Shown here: positions 1 through 8,740 of the stretch, in pieces
How positions within the stretch are numbered: position 1 is the first letter of the stretch
How the letters are laid out: each line of letters opens with the position of its first letter
Assembly: GCA_002373045.1 (NCBI GenBank)
Contig: DFHU01000007.1
Location: 4,001-68,000, forward strand
Direction: 5' to 3'
From: Pseudoselenomonas ruminantium
GTDB taxonomy: Bacteria; Bacillota; Negativicutes; Selenomonadales; Selenomonadaceae
Length of the DNA stretch: 64,000 nt
Program-made: the position numbers and the translations under genes
The notes under the pieces: generated by a model
What the model was told of the DNA's origin: nothing
The model's database searches: none
Seen by the model: the letters and a program-made list of their open reading frames with translations, nothing else

Positions 1-26
1 GAATTTAAAATCAAGACATAATCATT

Positions 27-43
27 TTGGACAGGCTGTCCAA
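27..43. promoter_or_regulatory. 17-bp palindrome upstream of helicase gene
   Basis: TTGGACAGGCTGTCCAA reads the same on both strands except for its central base. It lies about 70 bp before the helicase start and could be an operator. Its GACAGGC-TGTC core resembles the centre of the dispersed hairpin elements at 3873, 33941 and 34181, which may be coincidence. Function is unknown. Confidence 0.35.
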
Positions 44-49
44 CTACAG

Positions 50-94
50 ACACTCGTTATTTGCTATTATCACAGTATAGCAGATAACGAGTGT
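50..94. repeat. Long inverted repeat before the helicase operon
   Basis: Two 18-nt arms (50-67 and 77-94) are complementary with one mismatch and enclose a 9-nt loop. The right arm ends 9 bp before the ribosome-binding site of the helicase gene, so in the mRNA the hairpin would sit just ahead of the translation start. No T-run follows, which argues against a simple intrinsic terminator. It could be an operator, a leader hairpin or the edge of the accessory pair. Confidence 0.5.
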
Positions 95-113
95 TTGAAT
101 ATGGAGGTTGACT

Positions 114-2750
114 ATGAAGCAAAAATACTTTAACTGGAGTCGATTCCCTTTGCGGTTTCTGAAGGCGGTTCTGTCCAGCGAGGTCACGCCCGCATACGCT
201 CGTCCAGACAGATACTTTGATGATGCGGATTTTCTTTGCCCCTACATGGACGATGTGTCGGAGTGGCCGAATGATCACTTTATACGCAGGTATCGCCGTG
301 AAATTGAGGATTACTTCCTGCCCGAGGAAAATCATCTCGTTGATATTGCCCACCGTCTTGAGAAAAAAAACTACGGCGGTATTACAGCAGGAGAGCCGGA
401 AGATATTCTGCTGGCACTACGGCGGCAAAAACTCTCCAATACGCTCATTGATGCCTACCGTACCGAACTTTTGAAGGTTGGTATGGATGCCGATGACGAC
501 TGGGAGCCGGCTACAGACTTCACTAAGCCGTTCACCTTTGACCTGCTGGCATCTGCGGCGCTGAATATCTCACTTTATCCCTATCAGGAGGAAGCTGTAT
601 CAGCCATGAAACGGCATTTTCTCGATGAGAATAAGTCAGCCGGTATCCTGGTCATGCCCACGGGGAGCGGCAAGACCATGACCAGCGTCTATTTTCTCCT
701 ACGGGAAATGGCCGCCCGTGGTTATGAAATCATTTGGCTTGCTCACCGCTTCATGCTTGTGGAACAGGCAGCCGGGGTGTTCTATCGTCTCTCGCCCCTG
801 GTCAAGGAAGGAAGCAGCGAGGCCCCGGACACCTTCACCATGACCTGTGTTTCCGGTAAGCACGCCGCCTCCCAAGCCTTATCCAGGAAGGATGATTTGG
901 TGGTGGGGACAGTGCAGAGCTTGTGCCGCAAAACCAAGTACATCACCAAACCGCTCAAGGAAAAGGTAATTATTGTAGTAGATGAGGCGCATCATACCAT
1001 CGCTCCCTCCTATCGCCGCGTCATCGAAGCTATCCGCAAGAAACGTCCGGCTGCAAAAGTTTTAGGTCTTACCGCAACCCCCGTGAAATATACGGATAAG
1101 GGAACGGCAGCGTTGATGGACTACTTCGACAACAGCATTATCTACTCTGTGCCCATGAGCAAGCTCATTGCCGATGGAACGCTGGCGAAACCCATAAATA
1201 TCCGCAGAGAAACCAATGTTGATATTGAAACCCGCATCGATGAGGAGGAGATGAAACGTATCCGCCGCCGGGGTGAGTTGACGGAGGCGACTATCGACCT
1301 TATTGCCAAGACCAATGAGCGCAATGATGTCATTGTGGACGAATATGTCAATAATCAAGCAAAGTATGGCAAGACCATCATTTTTGCCCTCAATGGCTAC
1401 CACTGCGGAGTTTTGGCTGATGCCCTGCGCAAACGTGGCGTGAAATGTGGCTATGTTTACACTTGGAATGATGAGGCAGAAAACCAAAAGGTTATAGAAC
1501 AATTCCGCGATAATAACCGCCCCGACCATATTGATGTGCTTATCAATATCAACATTCTCACCGAGGGCAGCGACATTCCGGACATCGAAACCGTATTTCT
1601 CACCCGACCCACAGGAAGCGATACCCTGCTTATGCAGATGATTGGCAGGGGAATGCGCGGCGTTGGCTGCGGGGGAACGGAAACTGTCAACATTGTTGAT
1701 TTCTGTGACAAATGGTCGAGCTTTACCCGCTGGCTCAATCCCAAATTCCTCACCGAGGGCGAGGGAGAATTGCCTGAGCCTGTATCTCGCCAGAGCAAGC
1801 CGCAGGAGCTTATCCCCATGGAACTGATTATCGCCGTGATGCGGGGAATTCAATACGGCAATGTGCAGATAACAGCGCATGATGCCTCTCTTCCTATTGG
1901 TTGGTACAACGTCATTGATGAAGAAGGCAACGATGAAAAGGTTATCGTATTTGCCAGTCAGGAGGAAGGATATCTTGCCATGAAAGCAGATGCAGAAACG
2001 CTGAAACTCACGGAGGAATTTGACGGAGCAGAGCTTGCCAAAACTTATTTCAAGGGATTTGGCCTGACACCTGACCCGGATGACTTGGTGGATGTGGCCG
2101 GTTTTGTCCATGATATGGGAAGTTTCCCGGAATTACAGACATTTGCCCAGCGTGACGAAATTGACCCTGGAATGCTGGCGGCAAAGTTTAATGAGGAACT
2201 TCTTCCCATGGTCACAACGAAAGAGCGTATCAGCGAGATATATAGCAGTCACAGGACCATTATAGACAGCCTTTACGGGAATCGCGATTATTACGAGCGC
2301 CGTATCGTGGATTTTATGATGTACCCCAAGGGAATTGTTCCCATTGGGACACGCGTTGAAGAAGTTGAGCGTGAATTTTACCAGCTTGACCCGGCTCCAT
2401 TTGAGGACAGCCTTGAGGATATATTGTCCGAGGTATTGAAGGAACAGGCTTCTGTACTGGGAGAAAATTATCGCAGGCCGACGATTGCCTGGACTGATAA
2501 GCCATACAAGAGCTACTTCGCGCAGTATGACTGGGCAATCGACCACATCAAGGTCAATGATGTCTTGAATTCCAGGAGCGTTCCCAGAGAGACGATGAAG
2601 TTTCTCATCTACCATGAGTGCCTGCACCAGCTGATTCATAAACATGGCACGGAATTTCGCAGGCTGGAGCGTCTTTTTCCGGACTTTACGGAACACGAGC
2701 ATTTCTTGGATTACAAATTCCCGGATTTCTATAGGGAAAAAGCTATGTAG
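114..2750 (+). CDS. SF2 DEAH-type helicase fused to a SprT-like metallopeptidase domain
   Basis: An 878-residue protein. An N-terminal region of about 150 residues is not recognised. The superfamily 2 helicase core follows, with Walker A PTGSGKT (lysine near 187), DEAH (290-293), LTATP and a QMIGRGMR motif VI. The C-terminus carries HECLH (834-838) followed by HGTEF, the zinc-site pattern of SprT/YgjP-like metallopeptidases. The ATG at 114 is chosen because GGAGG lies 6 bp upstream; the TTG at 108 abuts the Shine-Dalgarno. The next gene follows after 11 bp with its own AGGAGG, so the two form an operon. Nucleic-acid-dependent ATPase activity is expected from the family; the metallopeptidase role is inferred. 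Helicase-effector fusions of this sort are common in defence loci, but this pair matches no system I can name. Confidence 0.85.
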   Translation: MKQKYFNWSRFPLRFLKAVLSSEVTPAYARPDRYFDDADFLCPYMDDVSEWPNDHFIRRYRREIEDYFLPEENHLVDIAHRLEKKNYGGITAGEPEDILLALRRQKLSNTLIDAYRTELLKVGMDADDDWEPATDFTKPFTFDLLASAALNISLYPYQEEAVSAMKRHFLDENKSAGILVMPTGSGKTMTSVYFLLREMAARGYEIIWLAHRFMLVEQAAGVFYRLSPLVKEGSSEAPDTFTMTCVSGKHAASQALSRKDDLVVGTVQSLCRKTKYITKPLKEKVIIVVDEAHHTIAPSYRRVIEAIRKKRPAAKVLGLTATPVKYTDKGTAALMDYFDNSIIYSVPMSKLIADGTLAKPINIRRETNVDIETRIDEEEMKRIRRRGELTEATIDLIAKTNERNDVIVDEYVNNQAKYGKTIIFALNGYHCGVLADALRKRGVKCGYVYTWNDEAENQKVIEQFRDNNRPDHIDVLININILTEGSDIPDIETVFLTRPTGSDTLLMQMIGRGMRGVGCGGTETVNIVDFCDKWSSFTRWLNPKFLTEGEGELPEPVSRQSKPQELIPMELIIAVMRGIQYGNVQITAHDASLPIGWYNVIDEEGNDEKVIVFASQEEGYLAMKADAETLKLTEEFDGAELAKTYFKGFGLTPDPDDLVDVAGFVHDMGSFPELQTFAQRDEIDPGMLAAKFNEELLPMVTTKERISEIYSSHRTIIDSLYGNRDYYERRIVDFMMYPKGIVPIGTRVEEVEREFYQLDPAPFEDSLEDILSEVLKEQASVLGENYRRPTIAWTDKPYKSYFAQYDWAIDHIKVNDVLNSRSVPRETMKFLIYHECLHQLIHKHGTEFRRLERLFPDFTEHEHFLDYKFPDFYREKAM

Positions 2751-2761
2751 GAGGAATTGAA

Positions 2762-3862
2762 ATGGGAACAGTAGTATTTTGCAATATTGCTTGGATGAAC
2801 CGCTATAAGGGTATCACTGATACTGACCAACCGAGAAATGGCGGTTCTTGGGTGAAAAAAAACAACAATGCTATGGAATCGTTTAATTTTGCAGCCTACA
2901 AAAATGTGTGCTATGGATACGTTGAACATAGAGGTTCTGATCTCAATCTGGAACGTTTGGACAAGACAGCCATAAAAGCGGATGTGCTTGATGACGTGAC
3001 TGTAGTCTGGGTAGCTACGAGTGAAGAGGGGAGTCGCATTGTAGGCTGGTACGAAAAAGCCCAAATGTACCGTCACCCACAAGAATTAGATGACGGATCT
3101 TGCTACTATTTTTCCGCAAGTGCCGATAATGCTTATCGCATTCCCGTGACAAAACGAACTTTTCCGGTGCCTCGTGCCACCAAAGAGGGAAAAGGGCGAG
3201 GTATGGGACAATCTAATGTATGGTATGCCGATGCGGAGTATGCCATGAGGGTATATATTCCTAAAGTTATGACATATTTAGATAGTATTAGAAATGTATG
3301 TCGTATTACTGGTTTTACACCAGAGGAACGCAGAAAAATTGCGGATATTCCCTGTGAAAATATGGAAGAACTCTTGAGCATGGCGGTCGCAGCCTCGGAC
3401 GATGGTGACATTTTACAGGCACTTCAGATTTCTAATCAAATACTGCACGAAAACAAAAATGCTGGGGGATTCATTCGCGTGTTTCGTGGGTTGGGGTTAG
3501 AAGATATGCTTTGTTACGATGACGCTATCGAGGCATATAAGGATGCGTTGGTACATTTTACGGATGATGAAAAGGAAAGGCGGCTTGATGTCGATGCTAG
3601 GGAAAAACTTTCCCGGCTCTACCGCATGACGGGCAAGAACTTTATGGCCTGGCACATGGAAGAAGAAATCTACGCTGCCTACCGAGAGGATAAAAATAAT
3701 GCAGGTATGGTGGAATCTTTGCTCGAAATGATGTCCATTGCCAACGAAGAAAAGGATTTTGCCGCGTTAAAGAAATTAATTGCAACCTTCGATGATATTG
3801 GAACGAAATATTGTGCTGATGATGTGGATTATTACAGAGGTGTACTGAAGAAGAAAGGATGA
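2762..3862 (+). CDS. Protein with possible reader-like N-terminal domain and helical repeats, helicase partner
   Basis: A 366-residue protein. Residues 1-140 hold a compact domain with the signatures VVFCNIAWM, VVWVAT and GWYEKAQMYR. From memory this resembles a domain found next to HNH-type nucleases in restriction-like proteins, possibly a modified-base or nucleic-acid reader; this is a weak recollection. The rest (about 200-366) is helical and looks like tetratricopeptide-type repeats. No catalytic motif is visible. It is translated directly after the helicase gene (11-bp gap, AGGAGG), so the two products probably act together. A dispersed hairpin element follows the stop codon. Confidence 0.7.
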   Translation: MGTVVFCNIAWMNRYKGITDTDQPRNGGSWVKKNNNAMESFNFAAYKNVCYGYVEHRGSDLNLERLDKTAIKADVLDDVTVVWVATSEEGSRIVGWYEKAQMYRHPQELDDGSCYYFSASADNAYRIPVTKRTFPVPRATKEGKGRGMGQSNVWYADAEYAMRVYIPKVMTYLDSIRNVCRITGFTPEERRKIADIPCENMEELLSMAVAASDDGDILQALQISNQILHENKNAGGFIRVFRGLGLEDMLCYDDAIEAYKDALVHFTDDEKERRLDVDAREKLSRLYRMTGKNFMAWHMEEEIYAAYREDKNNAGMVESLLEMMSIANEEKDFAALKKLIATFDDIGTKYCADDVDYYRGVLKKKG

Positions 3863-3872
3863 TGGACATAAA

Positions 3873-3955
3873 GGAGGGGAGGCGCGGCAATGGCTTTCGG
3901 CAGCGTTTGACAAGCCTGTCTAAGCAGACGAAAGTTATTGCCGCTCCTCCCTTCC
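3873..3955. repeat. Dispersed hairpin element, copy A
   Basis: Outer arms 3873-3891 and 3937-3955 pair over 19 bp with one mismatch and one G-T. Inside are a CTTTCG/CGAAAG stem and a conserved core containing AGCGTTTGACAAGCCTGTCT. The same core occurs in copies at 33941 and 34181 with completely different but still complementary outer arms. No T-run follows. It may be a REP-like or MITE-like element, or a structured RNA. Confidence 0.75.
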
Positions 3956-3981
3956 GTCTTTGGGCCAAGATGTAAACATGT

Positions 3982-4010
3982 TTGACTTTTTGCTGTTTAT
4001 GCCGTATACT
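3982..4010 (+). promoter_or_regulatory. Sigma-A-type promoter of htpG
   Basis: TTGACT (3982-3987) and TATACT (4005-4010) are separated by 17 bp. The expected start of transcription, near 4017, lies a few bases before the CIRCE operator, so HrcA bound there would block the polymerase. Confidence 0.8.
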
Positions 4011-4022
4011 AATCAATGTACG

Positions 4023-4049
4023 TTAGCACTCAGCATAAAAGAGTGCTAA
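4023..4049. promoter_or_regulatory. CIRCE operator (HrcA binding site)
   Basis: A perfect TTAGCACTC-N9-GAGTGCTAA inverted repeat, the classical CIRCE element bound by the heat-shock repressor HrcA. It lies between the htpG promoter and start codon. CIRCE usually controls groESL and dnaK operons; in Bacillus subtilis htpG is not under HrcA, so this is a lineage-specific arrangement. Confidence 0.95.
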
Positions 4050-4094
4050 TCAACTGGTAGATAAATATTTTTCATAAAAGAGAGGCGTAAACAC

Positions 4095-6059
4095 ATGGCT
4101 AAAGAAACCCATGAATTTCAAGCGGAAACTAAACAACTGTTAGACCTCATGATTCATTCCATTTATACGAATCACGAGATTTTTCTGCGGGAGCTTATCT
4201 CCAACGCATCCGATGCGATTGACAAGGTGCATTTTGCCAGCCTGACCAACCGTGACATTCTGGAAGGTGACGACAGCTACGAAATCTTCCTCGAACCGGA
4301 TAAGGAAAACCATACCCTGACCATTCGCGATAATGGTATCGGCATGAGCCGTCAGGAAGTGATTGAAAATATCGGTACTATTGCCAAGTCCGGCACCAAG
4401 GCATTTATGGAACAGCTCAAGAAGGCCAAGGAAGCCAGCGAGGGCGCTGAGGGCAATACCGATAAGGAACTTATCGGTCAGTTCGGTGTAGGTTTCTACT
4501 CCGCGTTCATGGTAGCCGAAAAGGTGGTTATCGAAACCCGCAAGGCAGGCGAAACGGAAGGTACGCGCTGGGAATCCACGGGTGACGGTTCTTACAGCAT
4601 TGAAGAATGCAGCCGTGACAAGCGCGGTACGAGCATCACGATTACGCTGGGCAAGGAATTCTTCGGTGATGATGCCGAAAATGACTTCACGGAAAACTAC
4701 ACGCTTGAACGTCTGGTCAAGAAGTACAGCGACTATGTGCGTTACCCCATCAAGATGAACTTCGAGCATGAAGAAACGCCGAAGGATGATGAAGGCAAGG
4801 AAATCGAAGGCGCTGAGAAGGTTAAGACCATCGAATGTCGCACGCTGAACTCTATGCAGCCGCTTTGGACGAAGAATAAGTCCGACATCAAAGAGGAAGA
4901 ATACGACGAGTTTTTCAAGAATCAGTTCCATGAATGGGAAAAGCCGATGGAAGTATTCCATACCAAGGCTGAAGGCTCCGTGGAATACACGGCCCTGCTT
5001 GCCATTCCTTCCCGCGCTCCGTTCAATCTCTATCATACGGACTATGAACCGGGGCTGCAGCTCTATTCCCGCCATGTGTTCATCATGGACAAATGCAAGG
5101 ACCTGCTGCCGGATTACCTGCGCTTTATGAAGGGCCTTGTGGATTCTCCCGACCTGTCCCTCAATATCTCCCGTGAACTTTTGCAGCAGAGCCGCGAACT
5201 CAAGGTTATCGGCAAGGCGCTGGAAAAGAACATCCTCAAGTCCTTGGCCCGCAAGCTCAAGAACAAGCGTGAGGACTACGAAAAGTTCTGGAATGAGTTC
5301 GGCAAGTCCCTCAAGATTGGCGTTTACAACAGCATGTATGCGGGCAGCGACACCATCGATAAACTCAAAGACCTGCTGCTGTTCATGAGCTCCAAAGAGG
5401 GTAAGCTGGTTACGTTGAAGGAATATGTAGAGCGTATGCCGGAAAGCCAGAAGAAAATCTACTATGCTACGGCCAAGGACAAGGAAACCATTGAGCAACT
5501 GCCGCAGATGGAAACTCTGCGCGACAAGGGGCTTGAAGTTCTTTACCTGCTTGACCCGGTAGATGAATTCTGCATCGAAACCCTGCGCGAATACGAGGGC
5601 AAGAGTTTCCATTCCATCAGCCGCGGTGACCTTGACCTCGACGATGCCGAAAGCCAGGAAGTCAAGAAGGAAACCGAAGACATCCAGAAGAAGAATGATG
5701 ACCTCTTAAAGGACATCAAGGAAGCTTTGGGCGAAAAGGTTGCTGACGTTAAGGTATCTGCGCGTCTGAAATCCAGCGCAGTCTGCCTCGTTGCTGACGA
5801 AGCTGGCCCATCCCTGTCCATGGAACAGACCTTTGCCGAAATGAACAATCCGATGTTCAAGGCAAAACGCATTCTCGAAATCAACCCGCATCATGAACTC
5901 TTTACCCGCCTGCAGGGCCTCCATGATGCCGGCAAGGACAGCGCAGACTTCAAGGACTACTGCGACCTCCTCTACACACAGGCACTCCTTATCGAAGGCA
6001 TCCTGCCGGAAAATCCGGTGGAATTTGCCAATAAGGTTGCAAAACTGATGGCAAAATAA
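4095..6059 (+). CDS. htpG: Molecular chaperone HtpG (Hsp90 family)
   Basis: A 654-residue cytosolic ATP-dependent chaperone. The N-terminal GHKL ATPase is clear: ELISNASDAIDK near residue 35, DNGIGM near 80 and GQFGVGFYSAFM near 130. The middle domain carries the conserved SLNISRELLQQ segment, and the C-terminal dimerisation region is complete. Length is typical of bacterial HtpG (about 620-650). It is monocistronic: a CIRCE-controlled promoter precedes it and an intrinsic terminator follows 16 bp after the stop. Heat induction through HrcA is predicted from the operator. Confidence 0.97.
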   Translation: MAKETHEFQAETKQLLDLMIHSIYTNHEIFLRELISNASDAIDKVHFASLTNRDILEGDDSYEIFLEPDKENHTLTIRDNGIGMSRQEVIENIGTIAKSGTKAFMEQLKKAKEASEGAEGNTDKELIGQFGVGFYSAFMVAEKVVIETRKAGETEGTRWESTGDGSYSIEECSRDKRGTSITITLGKEFFGDDAENDFTENYTLERLVKKYSDYVRYPIKMNFEHEETPKDDEGKEIEGAEKVKTIECRTLNSMQPLWTKNKSDIKEEEYDEFFKNQFHEWEKPMEVFHTKAEGSVEYTALLAIPSRAPFNLYHTDYEPGLQLYSRHVFIMDKCKDLLPDYLRFMKGLVDSPDLSLNISRELLQQSRELKVIGKALEKNILKSLARKLKNKREDYEKFWNEFGKSLKIGVYNSMYAGSDTIDKLKDLLLFMSSKEGKLVTLKEYVERMPESQKKIYYATAKDKETIEQLPQMETLRDKGLEVLYLLDPVDEFCIETLREYEGKSFHSISRGDLDLDDAESQEVKKETEDIQKKNDDLLKDIKEALGEKVADVKVSARLKSSAVCLVADEAGPSLSMEQTFAEMNNPMFKAKRILEINPHHELFTRLQGLHDAGKDSADFKDYCDLLYTQALLIEGILPENPVEFANKVAKLMAK

Positions 6060-6074
6060 TTGCATAGCACTTAA

Positions 6075-6109
6075 AAATGACTGGTCATGCACTTGACCGG
6101 TCATTTTTT
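6075..6109 (+). terminator. Intrinsic terminator after htpG
   Basis: AATGACTGGTCA and TGACCGGTCATT form a strong stem followed by six T residues. It separates htpG from the two-component operon promoter that starts 3 bp later. Confidence 0.9.
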
Positions 6110-6111
6110 CA

Positions 6112-6140
6112 TTGGATTTTCAAGAAAACATGCTTATAAT
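6112..6140 (+). promoter_or_regulatory. Promoter of the two-component operon
   Basis: TTGGAT (6112-6117) and TATAAT (6135-6140) with 17-bp spacing. The response-regulator start lies 32 bp downstream of the -10 box. Confidence 0.75.
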
Positions 6141-6171
6141 AGAAGAGAAAAAAGATTTTGGAGGTGCGGTT

Positions 6172-6852
6172 ATGCGTGTTTTATTGGCAGAAGATGACCG
6201 GCGCTTGGGCAAATTAGTGCAATATATGCTGGAACAGAATAAGATAAAGGCCGACTGGGTGACCAATGGCAGTGAAGTTTATGAGTACGCCATGTACACC
6301 GATTATGATATTTTAATTCTCGACTGGATGATGCCGGGTGAAAACGGCATTGATATTTGTAAGCGGCTGCGCAGTGAGGGATATGCCAAGGCTATCCTGA
6401 TGTTGACGGCTCGTGACTCGGTGGAAGACCGGGTATCGGGGCTTGATGCGGGGGCGGATGATTATTTGGTGAAGCCCTTTGAATTTGCCGAGCTTATGGC
6501 GCGTCTGCGGGCACTTGGACGCCGCAGTACGCAGCAGATTCAGCAGGACAAGGTGGAAGTGGGCGAATTTACGCTGAACCGCACGACGAAGGTGCTGAAG
6601 AAAAAGGATGAAGTCATTCAGCTTTCTCCGCGAGAGTTTCAGATTTTTGACTTGTTGGTGCAAAATTTGGGCATTGTGGTGCCGCGTGACATTCTGCTTG
6701 ACCGTATCTGGGGCATGGAAGCAGACGTCAGCTCCAATAATATCGACTCCTATATCAAGATTTTGCGGAAGAAACTGGATTTAGGAGACGGAGAAACCGC
6801 CATTAAGACCGTCCGGGGCATTGGCTATAAGCTGGAGGTTGGCGGGCAGTGA
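6172..6852 (+). CDS. OmpR/PhoB-family response regulator
   Basis: A 226-residue cytoplasmic transcription factor. The receiver domain is at 1-115, with acidic residues EDD near 7-9, phosphoacceptor D51 in LILDWMMP, and the VKPF lysine near 100. The winged-helix DNA-binding domain is at 130-225 and ends in the typical VRGIGYKLE. The ATG at 6172 is chosen because GGAGGTG lies just upstream; earlier in-frame starts overlap the promoter. The stop overlaps the GTG start of the sensor kinase, so the two are co-translated. The signal and target genes cannot be read from the sequence; the RND pump downstream is a possible target. Confidence 0.93.
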   Translation: MRVLLAEDDRRLGKLVQYMLEQNKIKADWVTNGSEVYEYAMYTDYDILILDWMMPGENGIDICKRLRSEGYAKAILMLTARDSVEDRVSGLDAGADDYLVKPFEFAELMARLRALGRRSTQQIQQDKVEVGEFTLNRTTKVLKKKDEVIQLSPREFQIFDLLVQNLGIVVPRDILLDRIWGMEADVSSNNIDSYIKILRKKLDLGDGETAIKTVRGIGYKLEVGGQ

Positions 6853-8168
6853 CCGAAAATCTCTTTGGCAAAAGCCGCAAGCGGCTCACGATGCTCTATT
6901 CTCTGGTGATGATTATTTTCCTTGCGATATTGATTTTTGCCATGCATCAGTCGATGGATTGGTCGATTCGCTCCGAGCAGGCAAGAGAGCTTTGGGACAC
7001 GGCAGATAATGTGGCAGAAGCCCAGAAGTATCTCAATCAGCATCCGGAACTTGTGATTGATGATACGCTGGCTTACAAGAACACCAATGACCGCCTGTTC
7101 TTCTATGTCTTTGACGAAGATGGCAGGCTGTTGAATTTCTCGCGGGCATCTTTCCGCATTGAGCCGTTTATTCTCGATGTGATGTCTCAGTGGTCAGCTC
7201 CCGAAGGGGATGTGGTAGTCGTGACGAAGCCCAAGGAAAATGGGCATAAGTCGGAAATCATGATGACCACGCAAAAAATCACCGAAGCAAATGGCAAGGT
7301 GCAGATGGTCTATGTGGGCAAGGATGTTACCGCATTGTACAGCGGTATGGAAAAGGCCACGAGCATTATGGCGGGGCTGGGGCTGTTGGCATTGGTTATC
7401 GCGACGATAGTCGGGCATATCCTTTCCGGCAAAGCCATGGTACCGCTGAAAGCGGCCTATGAAAAACAGCGGCAGTTTGCTGCCGATGCGTCCCATGAAC
7501 TGCGCACGCCGCTGGCAGTCGTGATGGCCTCAGCGGAAATTCTGCAGAATGACCCGGAGATAAAATCGCCCTTCTTGAAACAGGTCGTGGAAGATGTCCA
7601 CGATGAAGTCAAGAAGATGACCAAGCTCGTGAGCGACCTGCTGGTTGTGGCCCGCAGTGACAATAAGGCGCTGAAGCTTAAGACGTCCAAGTTTGATTTG
7701 GGGGCGGTGGCGGCGCAGACTGCCCGCCTGATGCAGCCGCTGGCTGAGCAGAAGCACATCACTATTGCTGCCGATAATCTGCCGAAAACCATCATCCATG
7801 CAGATGAGCAGAAAATTCGTCAGCTCGTGCTGATTTTGGTCGATAATGCGGTGAAGTACACGCAGGACGGGGGCAAGGTTACAGTGAATTTCCGGCCTGC
7901 CGAGAAAGGCAAGGTAACCTTGGCGGTGCAGGATACTGGGATTGGCATTGCCAAGGAAGACCAGGAAAAAATCTTTGACCGCTTTTACCGGGTGGATAAG
8001 GCGCGTTCCCGAGAAATGGGCGGCAATGGCTTAGGACTCGCGATTGCACAGGAAATCGTCGAGCTACATCATGGCAAGATTGCCATTGAGAGTGAATTGG
8101 GCAAAGGTACGACCTTTTTGGTTACGCTGAAAAGTAAAACGCGGGGAAAAAATCTGCATATGTTTTAA
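6849..8168 (+). CDS. Membrane sensor histidine kinase
   Basis: A 439-residue inner-membrane kinase and partner of the preceding regulator. Two transmembrane segments (about 13-33 and 170-190) flank an extracytoplasmic sensor region of about 135 residues. A short linker leads to the HisKA dimerisation domain with phosphoacceptor H216 in SHELRTPL. The HATPase domain follows, with DNAVKYT, DTGIGI and GGNGLGLAI. The GTG start overlaps the regulator's stop by 4 bp (GTGA). The sensor domain is not a family I can name. Confidence 0.93.
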   Translation: MTENLFGKSRKRLTMLYSLVMIIFLAILIFAMHQSMDWSIRSEQARELWDTADNVAEAQKYLNQHPELVIDDTLAYKNTNDRLFFYVFDEDGRLLNFSRASFRIEPFILDVMSQWSAPEGDVVVVTKPKENGHKSEIMMTTQKITEANGKVQMVYVGKDVTALYSGMEKATSIMAGLGLLALVIATIVGHILSGKAMVPLKAAYEKQRQFAADASHELRTPLAVVMASAEILQNDPEIKSPFLKQVVEDVHDEVKKMTKLVSDLLVVARSDNKALKLKTSKFDLGAVAAQTARLMQPLAEQKHITIAADNLPKTIIHADEQKIRQLVLILVDNAVKYTQDGGKVTVNFRPAEKGKVTLAVQDTGIGIAKEDQEKIFDRFYRVDKARSREMGGNGLGLAIAQEIVELHHGKIAIESELGKGTTFLVTLKSKTRGKNLHMF

Positions 8169-8240
8169 TTTGCTGGCAGGAAATTCGCAGTAAGCAACGA
8201 ATACTAAACCATAATGAAGGATATTTCCGGGGGGATGTGC

Positions 8241-8681
8241 ATGAAACATTCAGGGCTGGATGAGCGCTTGGATGCCATATTAGTGCGAGCAGCTATGCGA
8301 TTGGAAGAACGTATGCGGCTGGCGTATTTTCGCGGAAACCTGGCTAAGTATTTAGAACGGGTTGGTTTGGCCAAATACATGGATGAAGAAAAACTCGCCA
8401 AAGGCAGTCTCCTTGAACTGCAGGATGATGCAGCTGTAGTGATGGCGTATCGTCTGCGTAAAGCGCGTAATCGTGGCTATTTGAAGGAAGCGTTGGATGA
8501 ACTCAATATGGCAGAACTCTTACAAAAGGAAACCCGGATAAAGACGGTGGTACCCTCCATTAAGCGGCAGCCTGTAGAAAAAAAGGTGCAGCTGCAAATG
8601 GTGAGAGGTGAGAACAAATCTTCAGCGCTGACCGCAGAAGAAAAGAAAAAGTTATTGAAAAACTTTAAGGTGATAAAATGA
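8241..8681 (+). CDS. Small basic protein of unknown function
   Basis: A 146-residue, lysine- and arginine-rich, mostly helical protein with no signal peptide or membrane segment. Residues 15-90 look like a compact helical domain and the C-terminal third is highly charged. The ATG at 8241 is preferred because the G-rich ribosome-binding site (8229-8234) is well spaced from it; an ATG at 8235 is too close. The gene stands alone between the two-component system and the RND operon and has its own terminator. No family recognised. Confidence 0.65.
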   Translation: MKHSGLDERLDAILVRAAMRLEERMRLAYFRGNLAKYLERVGLAKYMDEEKLAKGSLLELQDDAAVVMAYRLRKARNRGYLKEALDELNMAELLQKETRIKTVVPSIKRQPVEKKVQLQMVRGENKSSALTAEEKKKLLKNFKVIK

Positions 8682-8719
8682 AAATCGCTGATGAACCTCG
8701 TGTTCGTCAGCGATTTTTT
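8681..8719 (+). terminator. Intrinsic terminator
   Basis: AAAATCGCTGATGAAC pairs with GTTCGTCAGCGATTTT and runs into a T-tract. It starts at the last base of the preceding stop codon and ends 21 bp before the RND adaptor start. Confidence 0.9.
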
Positions 8720-8740
8720 CCCCGGAAATGAGGAATAAAA

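Noticed and set aside
1062..2111. Long open frame (349 codons) antisense to the helicase gene
   Set aside because: It lies entirely opposite a gene with clear helicase motifs, has no ribosome-binding site and no domain. Similar antisense frames opposite htpG (4140-5612) and transketolase (31886-33868) are the same effect.
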